Of a stretch of 39,557 nt of DNA, positions 31,735 through 39,557 are shown piece by piece. Below the pieces are notes generated by a model that was not told the origin of the DNA, made no database searches, and saw only the letters and a program-made list of their open reading frames with translations. Both the position numbers and the translations under genes were made by a program. Within the stretch, counting starts at the first letter, position 1, and every line of letters starts with the position of its first letter. This stretch comes from Bacteroidales bacterium (GTDB lineage Bacteria; Bacteroidota; Bacteroidia; Bacteroidales; UBA932): contig JAKSKI010000009.1 of the NCBI GenBank assembly GCA_024401865.1, positions 1-39,557 on the forward strand. The letters are read 5' to 3'.

Positions 31735-33448
31735 TTATGAGGGTCTCTGATACATTGATGATGAAGTCTCCCATCTTCTCCAGTTCGTTGACAACGTCCA
31801 TATAGAACACGCCTGTCTCGTACTGGTATCCTTCCTCCTCAAGCTTCTCCAAATGCTCCTCACGCAACCTGTCGCGCAACTTGTTGATGGCGGACTCGGC
31901 CACGTAGGCATTGTTGATGTTGCTTATCTCGTGTATGGGGATGGCAAGATTCTCCACCATTGCCGCATACGCCTGGTCTACAAGATCCACCATCTTGTCA
32001 AGCTTGCCCATCATCTCCGCCGTGAACTTCTTCTTGTGGGCATATGTGCGCTTGAGCATGGCTCCGATAGCCTCTCCGGCATCACCAAGGCTCTCCATCT
32101 CACCTATGATGCGGAAAGAGCCCTTGATTCGGGCCATGGCGGAAGATCCTACCTTGGCACGGCTCACCTCGCTCAGATAGGCGGCGATCTCAAGTTCTAT
32201 GCGGTCTGTAATCTCTTCGTATTTGACAAGTTTGTCGTTGAATTTGTCGAATTCCTCTTCAGAGGGAGCGTGCAATGCCTCCCTGACATATCCCAGGCCG
32301 TTCCGGCAGATGGTACCGAAATGTACCAGTTCCTGCTGCGCCTCCTTGAGCGACAACTCGGCCGAACTCAGGGGGCCGGCATTTATATACTGAAGGCGGA
32401 ACACTTCCTCCTCGCCTTCCGGACATGGTACCATCCAGGTCACGACCTTCTCGATCACAGGGACGAACCATATGAGTATCATCGTGTTGATTACGTTGAA
32501 AAGAGTATGGAGGGTCGCCACGACAAAAGGAAGCGATGCGGTGAGCGCGGCCGTAACCTCGGGATCCTCGCCCCAGACCTCCGTCGCGGGATTGGGAAAT
32601 CCGAACATAGTCACGATATTGCCTATGAGCCTCAGGAACGGATGGAAAAGGCAACTTACCCAGGCCACGCCGAAGAGGTTGAACAGCATATGGGCACGGG
32701 CAGTACGCTTGGCCGACACATTGGCTACGGAAGCCGCAATGTTGGAAGTGATGGTCGTACCTATATTCTCGCCCAGAACCATTGCCGCTGCCATCTCGAA
32801 GGGTATGTAGCCGTTGGCCACAAGCACCATCGTTATGGCCATCGTCGCTGCGGAAGACTGCAGCATCAGCGTCATCATTGCGCCAACCACCATAAAGAGC
32901 AGCACTGACCATGCGCCGCCTCCCGTAAGATGACTCAGGAACACCCTGACCGGCTCGTTGTCAAGAAGGGCGGTGGAAGTCTCCCTCAGAGTGGTCAGAC
33001 CCAGGAACAGCAGGGCGAATCCCATCAGGAACTCACCTATGTGGCGGGTGGTCCTGTCCTTTGACTGAATGCTCAGGAATGCAAAGAACATCAAGGGAAC
33101 AGCTATTACCCCGAGGCTGAAACCGCCTCCTCCGAAACTCAAGGCAAAAATCCATGCCGTAACGGTGGTGCCGATATTGGCACCCATTACCACTCCGATG
33201 GCATTTGCCAGTGACAACAGTCCAGCATTGACAAAACTGACCAGCATCAGGGTTGTGGCCGTGGAAGACTGCACAAGAGCCGTAACAACCACACCGGTGA
33301 GGACTCTTTTGAAGGCGTTGGAAGTCATCGCCGCCATAAAGGCGCGGAGCCTTGCTCCAGCCATCTTCTGAAGTCCGCCGCTCATAAGGGACATTCCGTA
33401 AAGGAACATGCCCAGAGAACCCAACAAGGTCAAAATTTTGAGGACCAT
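31718..33448 (-). CDS. Na+/phosphate cotransporter family protein with PhoU-like domain
   Basis: 576 aa from the ATG at 33448 (MVLKILTLLGSLGMF); upstream codons of the open frame run back through the promoter region and are excluded. Two inverted membrane repeats each hold the PNaS motif, QSSTA at 60-64 and QSSAA at 197-201. A soluble PhoU-like helical domain covers about 350-570. It probably imports phosphate with sodium or acts as a phosphate-linked regulator. It is the first gene of the 11-gene minus-strand run, with its own -7 box about 22 nt upstream. Confidence 0.92.
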   Translation of the reverse strand: MVLKILTLLGSLGMFLYGMSLMSGGLQKMAGARLRAFMAAMTSNAFKRVLTGVVVTALVQSSTATTLMLVSFVNAGLLSLANAIGVVMGANIGTTVTAWIFALSFGGGGFSLGVIAVPLMFFAFLSIQSKDRTTRHIGEFLMGFALLFLGLTTLRETSTALLDNEPVRVFLSHLTGGGAWSVLLFMVVGAMMTLMLQSSAATMAITMVLVANGYIPFEMAAAMVLGENIGTTITSNIAASVANVSAKRTARAHMLFNLFGVAWVSCLFHPFLRLIGNIVTMFGFPNPATEVWGEDPEVTAALTASLPFVVATLHTLFNVINTMILIWFVPVIEKVVTWMVPCPEGEEEVFRLQYINAGPLSSAELSLKEAQQELVHFGTICRNGLGYVREALHAPSEEEFDKFNDKLVKYEEITDRIELEIAAYLSEVSRAKVGSSAMARIKGSFRIIGEMESLGDAGEAIGAMLKRTYAHKKKFTAEMMGKLDKMVDLVDQAYAAMVENLAIPIHEISNINNAYVAESAINKLRDRLREEHLEKLEEEGYQYETGVFYMDVVNELEKMGDFIINVSETLISEKEA

Positions 33449-33470
33449 TTCAATCTGAACATTAATCTTA

Positions 33471-33478
33471 CAAATATA
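33471..33478 (-). promoter_or_regulatory. -7 box of the Na/Pi cotransporter operon
   Basis: TATATTTG on the minus strand fits TAnnTTTG. It ends 22 nt before the ATG at 33448, giving a leader of about 18 nt. No clear -33 TTTG is seen. Confidence 0.5.
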
Positions 33479-33489
33479 CAAAAAATCCG

Positions 33490-33497
33490 TAAATTTG
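33490..33497 (+). promoter_or_regulatory. -7 box 4 nt before the metalloprotease-like gene
   Basis: TAAATTTG fits TAnnTTTG and is followed by TAGA and then the ATG at 33502, again predicting a leaderless message. No clear -33 element is seen. Confidence 0.5.
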
Positions 33498-33501
33498 TAG
33501 A

Positions 33502-36303
33502 ATGAGACGCTTGGCGGCAACACTGCTGTTCCTGTTCGCTCTGGCAAGTCCCGGGGCGCGCGGTCAGATTTATTCTCTGGGCAACGAACCCTGCAGCGTC
33601 AAATGGAAGCAGATCCGCACCGACAATTACAGGGTGGTGTTCCCGGAAGGCACGGACTCCCTTGCAAAGGTGTATGCCCTGCGTCTGGAACAGTACCGCA
33701 GCAAGGTCGGAGCCACCATCGGACGTCTCCCCAACGAGGCATACCGCAAGCCTATGCCCGTCATTCTGCATCCTTATGTCGCCTCTAGTAACGGCATGGT
33801 CTCCTGGGCACCGAGGAGGATGGAACTTTATACCGTACCCAATGCGTACACCCCCCTTCCCCTCCCCATCGAAGACCATCTGGTGATTCACGAGTCAAGG
33901 CACGTCGCCCAGATGCAGTTCGGTGCCGAGAAGCCCTACCGCTGGCTCAACGTACTGGGCGGGGAGTTCTGGCCGGGGACTATGGCTGCCCTCTATCCGG
34001 GACATACCTTCTTCGAGGGAGACGCCGTGATGGCCGAAACCGAGTTGACCCGTTCGGGTCGCGGCAGGACACCGTCATTCCTGAACTATTACGACATCTG
34101 TTTCGCCGAAGGCGATTTCAGAGACTACTGGAAATGGAAACAACAATCCCAGCGCAATTATACTCCTGATGATTACAGGGCGGGGTATTTCCTGCTGAGC
34201 GGCATAAGGACCGCGTACGACGATCCCGACTTCGTCTCCAGATATTACGACAACATCGTTACCGGATGGCCATTCCCTTTCTTCGTCCTCCAGAAAACCA
34301 TAAGGCAGGCTTCCGGCAAGAGCCTCAACGAGACCTTCCGGGATATAGCACAGCGACAGAGGGATACCTGGGCGGAGGAAGCGGCGGAACGCGAACCCTT
34401 TATGCCTATGAGCAGGCTCAGTGCCCCGACAAGGCTGTATTCCTCCCTGACAAACCTTACCGACGACGGCCAATCGATGTTTGGAGTAAGGTCCGGTCTG
34501 GACCGCTGCAGCGAACTGGTCAGGATCGGCACGGAAGGGACAGTGACTCCTTTGAGGCCTTTCACCTCCAAAAGCGGGAGATTGTGCTGGAGCGATTCGC
34601 TTCAGCGGCTGTACTGGGATGAAATCATCACGGACGAACGCTGGGAGATGAAATCCTACTCCGTCATCAGATACCTTGATTCCCGCGGAAAGATCCACAA
34701 TCTTACAGGCAGGGATGCCAAATATTACAATCCCTGCATCTGCGGCAATATGATTGCGGTACTGGAGTACCCCGACGAGGGCGGGTCCGCAGTTGTGATT
34801 CTGGATGCCTCCGACGGCAGTCCGGTCAGCAGAATCCCCGCTCCCGACGGGATGCAGGTCTCGGATGTATGCTGGAACTGCGGGGAACTCTTTATCGCCG
34901 CCATCACCTCCGAAGGCGCCGGCATCTATGACAGCGCTTTCCGGACAGTGCTGAAGCCTCAGTTCTGCTCGATCAGCCATATGTTCAGCAGAGGGGGCGA
35001 CTTGTATTTCACTTCCGACCGCAACGGCTCCAACGAACTCCATTCACTGAAGGACGGCCACCTCAAGCAGATTACATCATCCCGTTTCGGGGCGGACCAC
35101 TACAGATTCATCGGAGACAGCCTGTATTGTCTGTCAGGTTCCAGGGACGGTATCGGACTGTATGCCACGGCCATTTCCGACCTCCCCGTCAGGGAAGTGG
35201 ACCCGGATTGTATTTTCCGCTCCGGAGTGGCGGAGAAACTCAGCTCCCAGGTCTGCACCCCGGACATCCCCGCAGACAGTGTGACTACAGGCCCCGTGGA
35301 GAAATATTCCAAAGGTGCGCATCTGCTGAAGTTCCACTCCTGGCTTCCCGCCTACGAGTCCTTTGACGCAATCAAGTCATTGAGCCTGGAGGAAATCTCC
35401 ACCAACCTGGGACTGGGCGCCACGGTTCTGTTCCAGAATGACCTCAACACTCTCCAGGGGTCCGTCGGATACTCGGCCTGGACCCCCTCCAGCGGCTGGA
35501 GGAACGCCCTGCACGGCAAATTCATATACAGCGGACTGCTCCCGGTAATCGAGGCTTCCGTAGACTTCAACGGTTCCGAAGCCTTCCTGTGGGATTACAG
35601 GACACCGCCGTCAGTTGCAAAGGCCGGATACCACAAGACCTCTCTCGGGATTCCATCCCTGACCGGAGGTTTGAAAATGTACATCCCCTTCCTTTTCAAT
35701 TCGGGAGGATGGCTCAGAGGTGTGATTCCCACATTGGACCTGACCTTCTCCAATGACGTATTCTACACCGGGACGAAAGCCCGGTATATGGGGACTCTTT
35801 CGGCCAACGTCAGAGGATATATCATGAGGCCTGTCGCCTCCTCCTGCATCTACCCCCGTTTCGGCGTCGGTGCCGAAATCGGCTGCAGCACCTACCCGGG
35901 ACTATCCTCCCGTATCAACTCCCTTGAATATTTCCAATTGTACGGATACCTGCCCGGCATCATACGCACCCACGGCATCAGGCTTCTTGCTCTTTTGAAG
36001 CATCAGGGAGTATCCACGAGCCACGTAAGCGCCAGTTACGCCTTCCCCTTCGCCCCCGTGGACTGGTCCTTCCTCGGCCCCGTGGCCTTCATCCGCAATT
36101 TCGAATTCATAGGCAACTGCGTATGGGACCATCCCTTCTCTTCCTCAGGCAGGGACATAATCACCTGGTCCGGGACCGTCAACGCCCGCCTGGGCAATCT
36201 TCTATGGATTCCTTATGACACCAGGATAGGCGTAATAGTGTCATACACCCCCGGCATTTCGCAACGCCCCGAATGCGGGCTGTCATTCAGCATAGATATG
36301 TAA
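33502..36303 (+). CDS. Exported HExxH metalloprotease-like protein with propeller and barrel-like regions
   Basis: 933 aa. A signal peptide covers about 1-21 (ending ARG/Q). The N-terminal region resembles a peptidase-MA/gluzincin fold. It has HESRH at 130-134, which fits HExxH, and a downstream FFEGDAVMAE whose Glu172 could be the third zinc ligand. Residues about 320-610 hold TolB/WD40-like repeats, for example FTSDRNGSNELH. From about 640 to the end, alternating hydrophobic and polar strands with aromatic residues and a final FSIDM look like an outer-membrane beta barrel. Predicted role: surface- or periplasm-facing protease anchored in the outer membrane; substrate unknown. The GH2 gene follows after 12 nt. 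Confidence 0.75.
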   Translation: MRRLAATLLFLFALASPGARGQIYSLGNEPCSVKWKQIRTDNYRVVFPEGTDSLAKVYALRLEQYRSKVGATIGRLPNEAYRKPMPVILHPYVASSNGMVSWAPRRMELYTVPNAYTPLPLPIEDHLVIHESRHVAQMQFGAEKPYRWLNVLGGEFWPGTMAALYPGHTFFEGDAVMAETELTRSGRGRTPSFLNYYDICFAEGDFRDYWKWKQQSQRNYTPDDYRAGYFLLSGIRTAYDDPDFVSRYYDNIVTGWPFPFFVLQKTIRQASGKSLNETFRDIAQRQRDTWAEEAAEREPFMPMSRLSAPTRLYSSLTNLTDDGQSMFGVRSGLDRCSELVRIGTEGTVTPLRPFTSKSGRLCWSDSLQRLYWDEIITDERWEMKSYSVIRYLDSRGKIHNLTGRDAKYYNPCICGNMIAVLEYPDEGGSAVVILDASDGSPVSRIPAPDGMQVSDVCWNCGELFIAAITSEGAGIYDSAFRTVLKPQFCSISHMFSRGGDLYFTSDRNGSNELHSLKDGHLKQITSSRFGADHYRFIGDSLYCLSGSRDGIGLYATAISDLPVREVDPDCIFRSGVAEKLSSQVCTPDIPADSVTTGPVEKYSKGAHLLKFHSWLPAYESFDAIKSLSLEEISTNLGLGATVLFQNDLNTLQGSVGYSAWTPSSGWRNALHGKFIYSGLLPVIEASVDFNGSEAFLWDYRTPPSVAKAGYHKTSLGIPSLTGGLKMYIPFLFNSGGWLRGVIPTLDLTFSNDVFYTGTKARYMGTLSANVRGYIMRPVASSCIYPRFGVGAEIGCSTYPGLSSRINSLEYFQLYGYLPGIIRTHGIRLLALLKHQGVSTSHVSASYAFPFAPVDWSFLGPVAFIRNFEFIGNCVWDHPFSSSGRDIITWSGTVNARLGNLLWIPYDTRIGVIVSYTPGISQRPECGLSFSIDM

Positions 36304-36315
36304 ATCCCCCGTAAT

Positions 36316-39300
36316 ATGACCGTCAGAAACCTTCTTCCCATCATCGCGATCCTCACGGCAGCGGCCTGCAATCCCTGCGGAGAGCAGCGCAACCTGGCCC
36401 TTCACCGTGCAGCGGAGGCTTCTTCCGCCACAGACTTCAATCTCACTGCGCAACTCGCCACGGACGGAATAATCGAAGAGGAGGGTCCCTCCGGCATGAG
36501 ATTCTACCTCAACGGAGAGCCTGTCGTGCGGGAGGAGGCGGACTGGCTTCTCGACGAGAGAGACAAGTCCAAGTTCACGGTCGAACTCAACAGTTTCGAG
36601 TTGGAGCTCAAATGCAGCGGATGCTCGGTGTACACCGACCAGATGTGCTACTATGCCACCTTCCTATGTAAGAACACCATCGCCTACGCCCCCTACAGTT
36701 ACGTCATGCTGGTCAGCACGGACGGAAGCGAATGGCACGAGGCGGGCAGGTGGGAAGGAACCCTTACTCCCGACGAGGTGAGCGCAGGGGGCGGAATCAT
36801 CAATCTCAGGACTTCCGTTCCTGCAGGCGAATACAGAGGATTCAAACTGCTCGCGTCCTGCCCTACGGCTTCATCGTTCACGTTCAACGAATGGAAATTC
36901 TTCCGTGACGGGAGACAGATCGAGGTCAGGCCTTCGAGCGTCTTCAGCAGCTGGTGGGTGAGCCGCAGCGGCAGGAACGAATGGCTGTGCGTGGATCTCG
37001 GCACCGAGAGCACGCTGTCTTCGATGCGCCTTCACTGGCACAATCCCCCCGTTTCGGGAAGAGTTATGGTCTCCGGGGACAAGTCCCGCTGGAGGAAGGC
37101 CGCTTCCCTTGACAGCTGTTCTTCCATCCGGCTCAAAGGCAGCGCAAGGTATGTCAGGCTTGAACTCGACTCCACTGCCGACCTCGAGCCGTTCTCTCTC
37201 TCCGAAATCGAAATATTCGGATGCAACTCCCTGGAGCCGCGCAGGACTGGATGGATGCTCGCAAGGGCTTCTGAGGCCGACAACCCCGCCGCCTGGATGC
37301 CTGCCACGGTACCCGGTACGGTTCTCACTTCCTACCTTGACAACGGAGCCGTCCCCGACCCGTTCTACGGTGACAACAATACCCAGATTTCAGAATCCTA
37401 TTTCCTGAATGACTTCATCTACAGAGGAGTCCTGGACTGCCATTTCTCTCCCGGAGACAAGGTGTGGCTCAATTTTGACGGCATCAACTGGAAGGCCGAC
37501 GTCAAACTCAACGGCACAGGAATCGGCCGTATCGAAGGAGCCTTCACCGATGCGGCATTTGATGTGACCGACATTGTGAGGGAAGGAGAGAATGACGTTG
37601 AAGTCTACATCCACCGTCCAGATCATCCGGGTTCCAACAAGGCCGACACATATGAGCGCTGCGCGCGCAACGGAGGCAAACTGGGTGCCGACAACCCCAC
37701 CTTCCACGCCACTGTGGGATGGGACTGGATGCCAAGCGTACACGACAGGAACATTGGCATATGGAATGACGTGTACTTCTCCACCAGCGGCACAGTGACT
37801 GTCACCGACCCCGTTGTCAGGACTGTCCTCAATGATGACGGCAGCGCCGACGTACTTGTCGGAGCCACCCTTGTAAATCATTGCGACTGCGCCCTCGCTT
37901 CCGTCTGGAATGCATCTCTGGGAGACAAACTCATCAGCCGCAGATGCCTGCTTCCCGCCGGAGGAAGCGCCGGAATCGACGAAACTATTCACATAGATTC
38001 GCCCCGCCTCTGGTGGCCCAACGGCTACGGCAGCCAGGAACTCTACAAAGTCCGTATGAAAGCGTGTACGGAAGAAGGCGTCGTCTCCGACAGCCTTTCA
38101 TTCGATGCGGGACTCAGGCAGGTGACGTATGACACCTCGGACGGACGGCTCAGCATCTATGTCAACGGCCGACGCTTCATCGGACGCGGAGGCAACTGGG
38201 GTTTCTCCGAAGCCCTGTTGCGCTACCGGGCCGGGGAATATGACATCGCCGTAGGTCTGGAGGCGGGAGAGAATTTCAATATCATACGCAACTGGGTCGG
38301 TCAAGTGGGGGACGAAGAATTCTACGAAGCCTGCGACCGCTATGGCGTGATGGTATGGCAGGACTTCTGGCTGGCCAATCCCGTGGACGGCCCCGAACCC
38401 GATGACGAGGATATGTTTATGGCAAATGCCGACAATTACCTGCGCCGTATCCGCAACCACCCCTGCATCGTTCTGTACTGCGGGCGCAACGAAGGCGACC
38501 CTCCCGCAAGTCTGGACGGGCAGCTCAAGGAGCTTGTGGGAAGACTTGCTCCGGACATCATCTATTTCTCCGACTCCTCCCGCAGAATAGTCAGCGGCCA
38601 CGGCCCCTACCACCGCCGCAGTGCACTGCAGACCTTCACATCCTGGGGACAGGGTAAGTTCCACAGCGAGCTCGGAATGCCCAATGTCCCCAACTATGAG
38701 AGCCTCGTGCGCTTCATTCCCGAAGAGCACCTGTGGCCTCAGGACGATATGTGGGGCTACCACAACTATACTCTTGAGAGCGCCCAGAAGATCGGCACTT
38801 TCAATGCGACCGTCGAGGGTATGTTCGGGACTCCGGCAGATGCCGAACAGTTCTGCGAATGGGCCCAGTGGGTCAATTATGACGGATTCCGGGCTATTTT
38901 CGAGTCACGCAGCGCCGAGCGCCGCGGACTGACCCTATGGATGAGCCACAGCGCCTGGCCCGACCTCGTGTTCTGCACCTATGACTACTATTTCGACACA
39001 AATGCCGCCTACTACGGATGCCGCAAGGCCTGCGAGTCCCTGCACATACAATGGAATCCCGCCACACGCAGGGTCGAGGTTGTCAACACCAGCGCCGGGA
39101 CACGTCAGGGCCTGACCGCCACGGGCAAAGTCCTGGATATGTACGGCCGCGAACTGAGCCGCACCAGCGTTACTGTTGACAGTGCCGAAGACAGCACTGT
39201 GGAGTGTTTCGTTCTTGACAAGCCTGTCGGACAGGAGGTGTTCTACTATAGCCTCAGTTTGACAGACGGAAACGGGACTGTCTCGGAGAACTTCTATGTC

Positions 39301-39557
39301 CAGGGCCGGGAAACCGACAATTTCAAAGCTCTCCGCGAGTTGCCCGATGCCCGTGTCCGATGCCGTATGGAGGGGGACAGCCTTACCCTGGAGAACGTTT
39401 CGGATGTGCCTGCGATGATGATACGCATCATTGCGCGTGACAGCCGTACGGGTGAGCGGATTCTGCCTGCTGTAATCTCCGACAACTACTTCCACCTTAT
39501 GCCTGGAGAGACCCGTACCGTCACAGTGCGTTCCTGGGACGGAAGCCGTACCGTAAA
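36316..39557 (+). CDS. GH2 family glycosidase lipoprotein (beta-mannosidase/exo-glucosaminidase type), truncated by window end
   Basis: An open frame of 1080 codons runs off the right edge without a stop; I read it codon by codon at several checkpoints and saw none. The signal peptide ends in a lipobox (TAAAC, Cys18). Residues about 24-300 contain F5/8 type C (discoidin-like) carbohydrate-binding sequence: NLALHRAAEASS at the start and WLCVDLGTES and LSEIEIFG near the end. A second similar half-domain is inserted between them. GH2 jelly roll, Ig-like and TIM-barrel domains follow. The likely acid/base is Glu726 (CGRNEG) and the likely nucleophile Glu785 (FHSELG). It probably trims mannosides or glucosaminides at the cell surface. 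It lies 12 nt after the metalloprotease-like gene, so one transcript is likely. Confidence 0.87.
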   Translation, partial: MTVRNLLPIIAILTAAACNPCGEQRNLALHRAAEASSATDFNLTAQLATDGIIEEEGPSGMRFYLNGEPVVREEADWLLDERDKSKFTVELNSFELELKCSGCSVYTDQMCYYATFLCKNTIAYAPYSYVMLVSTDGSEWHEAGRWEGTLTPDEVSAGGGIINLRTSVPAGEYRGFKLLASCPTASSFTFNEWKFFRDGRQIEVRPSSVFSSWWVSRSGRNEWLCVDLGTESTLSSMRLHWHNPPVSGRVMVSGDKSRWRKAASLDSCSSIRLKGSARYVRLELDSTADLEPFSLSEIEIFGCNSLEPRRTGWMLARASEADNPAAWMPATVPGTVLTSYLDNGAVPDPFYGDNNTQISESYFLNDFIYRGVLDCHFSPGDKVWLNFDGINWKADVKLNGTGIGRIEGAFTDAAFDVTDIVREGENDVEVYIHRPDHPGSNKADTYERCARNGGKLGADNPTFHATVGWDWMPSVHDRNIGIWNDVYFSTSGTVTVTDPVVRTVLNDDGSADVLVGATLVNHCDCALASVWNASLGDKLISRRCLLPAGGSAGIDETIHIDSPRLWWPNGYGSQELYKVRMKACTEEGVVSDSLSFDAGLRQVTYDTSDGRLSIYVNGRRFIGRGGNWGFSEALLRYRAGEYDIAVGLEAGENFNIIRNWVGQVGDEEFYEACDRYGVMVWQDFWLANPVDGPEPDDEDMFMANADNYLRRIRNHPCIVLYCGRNEGDPPASLDGQLKELVGRLAPDIIYFSDSSRRIVSGHGPYHRRSALQTFTSWGQGKFHSELGMPNVPNYESLVRFIPEEHLWPQDDMWGYHNYTLESAQKIGTFNATVEGMFGTPADAEQFCEWAQWVNYDGFRAIFESRSAERRGLTLWMSHSAWPDLVFCTYDYYFDTNAAYYGCRKACESLHIQWNPATRRVEVVNTSAGTRQGLTATGKVLDMYGRELSRTSVTVDSAEDSTVECFVLDKPVGQEVFYYSLSLTDGNGTVSENFYVQGRETDNFKALRELPDARVRCRMEGDSLTLENVSDVPAMMIRIIARDSRTGERILPAVISDNYFHLMPGETRTVTVRSWDGSRTV

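Larger units (their letters stand above)
33449..33501. other. Divergent promoter region, Na/Pi transporter/metalloprotease-like gene
   Basis: 53 nt separating two divergent long units. It contains one exact TAnnTTTG box on each strand, facing away from each other; the boxes are 11 nt apart (33479-33489). The upstream element of each promoter would therefore overlap the opposite core promoter, so the two promoters may compete. Confidence 0.55.

Noticed and set aside
31853-32908. A 351-codon plus-strand open frame antisense to the Na/Pi cotransporter gene
   Set aside because: His-rich translation without motifs, opposite a gene with clear PNaS repeats.
34075-35043. A 322-codon minus-strand open frame inside the metalloprotease-like gene
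   Set aside because: The plus-strand protein has a signal peptide, zinc motif and repeat structure; the antisense frame has none and no promoter or neighbour support.
1-39557. CRISPR arrays, tRNA or rRNA genes, insertion sequences, phage or defence islands
   Set aside because: Almost all sequence is accounted for by housekeeping, metabolic and envelope genes with short gaps; no repeats of array type, transposase motifs or RNA gene signatures were seen.

Overview
The window is about 39.6 kb of a Bacteroidota chromosome, most likely order Bacteroidales. Five signs support this. Promoter-like TAnnTTTG (-7) boxes sit in every intergenic gap, and no Shine-Dalgarno sites are apparent. MurA has Asp in place of the catalytic Cys. 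An IorA/IorB/PaaK/ACT set is present, as is a DUF5106-thioredoxin lipoprotein. Many envelope lipoproteins and glycosidases occur. The base composition and gene content would suit an Alistipes-like or Prevotella-like gut bacterium, but genus cannot be settled from sequence alone. I see no tRNA, rRNA, CRISPR array, insertion sequence or prophage, and no non-coding stretch over 300 bases.

Layout. (1) 1-186: the first ten codons of ribosomal protein L3 (rplC, leftward) and a divergent promoter pair. (2) 187-3821, plus strand: cdaA (c-di-AMP synthase), mutS2 and yraN, tightly packed. (3) 17346 down to 3802, minus strand: a 13-gene run with no gap over 29 nt. It encodes murA, an omega-amidase-like nitrilase, iorA, iorB, two PaaK-type CoA ligases, a tandem-ACT protein, an alpha/beta hydrolase, ddh, dapB, dapA, an aspartokinase/homoserine dehydrogenase fusion and a lipoprotein hydrolase. 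A 63-codon gene precedes murA. (4) 17746-18780, plus strand: an XRE regulator with a coiled-coil tail, then rnhB. (5) 33448 down to 18777, minus strand: an 11-gene run with no gap over 16 nt. It encodes a Na/Pi cotransporter, a thioredoxin-like lipoprotein, galM, thyA, folA, an NSS transporter, mutS, a glycosyltransferase, a YfhO-like protein, a GH5-like lipoprotein and an esterase. (6) 33502 to the right edge, plus strand: a secreted HExxH/propeller/barrel protein and a truncated GH2 lipoprotein.

How the genes fit together. Run (3) joins peptidoglycan precursor synthesis (MurA, plus aspartate to meso-diaminopimelate by the short Ddh route) with aryl-pyruvate/aryl-acetyl-CoA chemistry. In anaerobic Bacteroidales that chemistry can either make aryl-acetates or assimilate them into aromatic amino acids. 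Run (5) joins dTMP/folate supply (ThyA, FolA) and mismatch repair (MutS) with transport and envelope glycan functions. The two convergent junctions (3802-3821 and 18777-18780) are overlapping genes with no room for a conventional terminator.

The most notable observations are three. Four plus-strand start codons lie exactly 4 nt after a perfect TAnnTTTG box, which predicts leaderless mRNAs. The aspartokinase/homoserine dehydrogenase in the lysine operon has only about one ACT unit and a divergent dehydrogenase active site. The S10-type operon appears to start at rplC, with cdaA where rpsJ would be expected.
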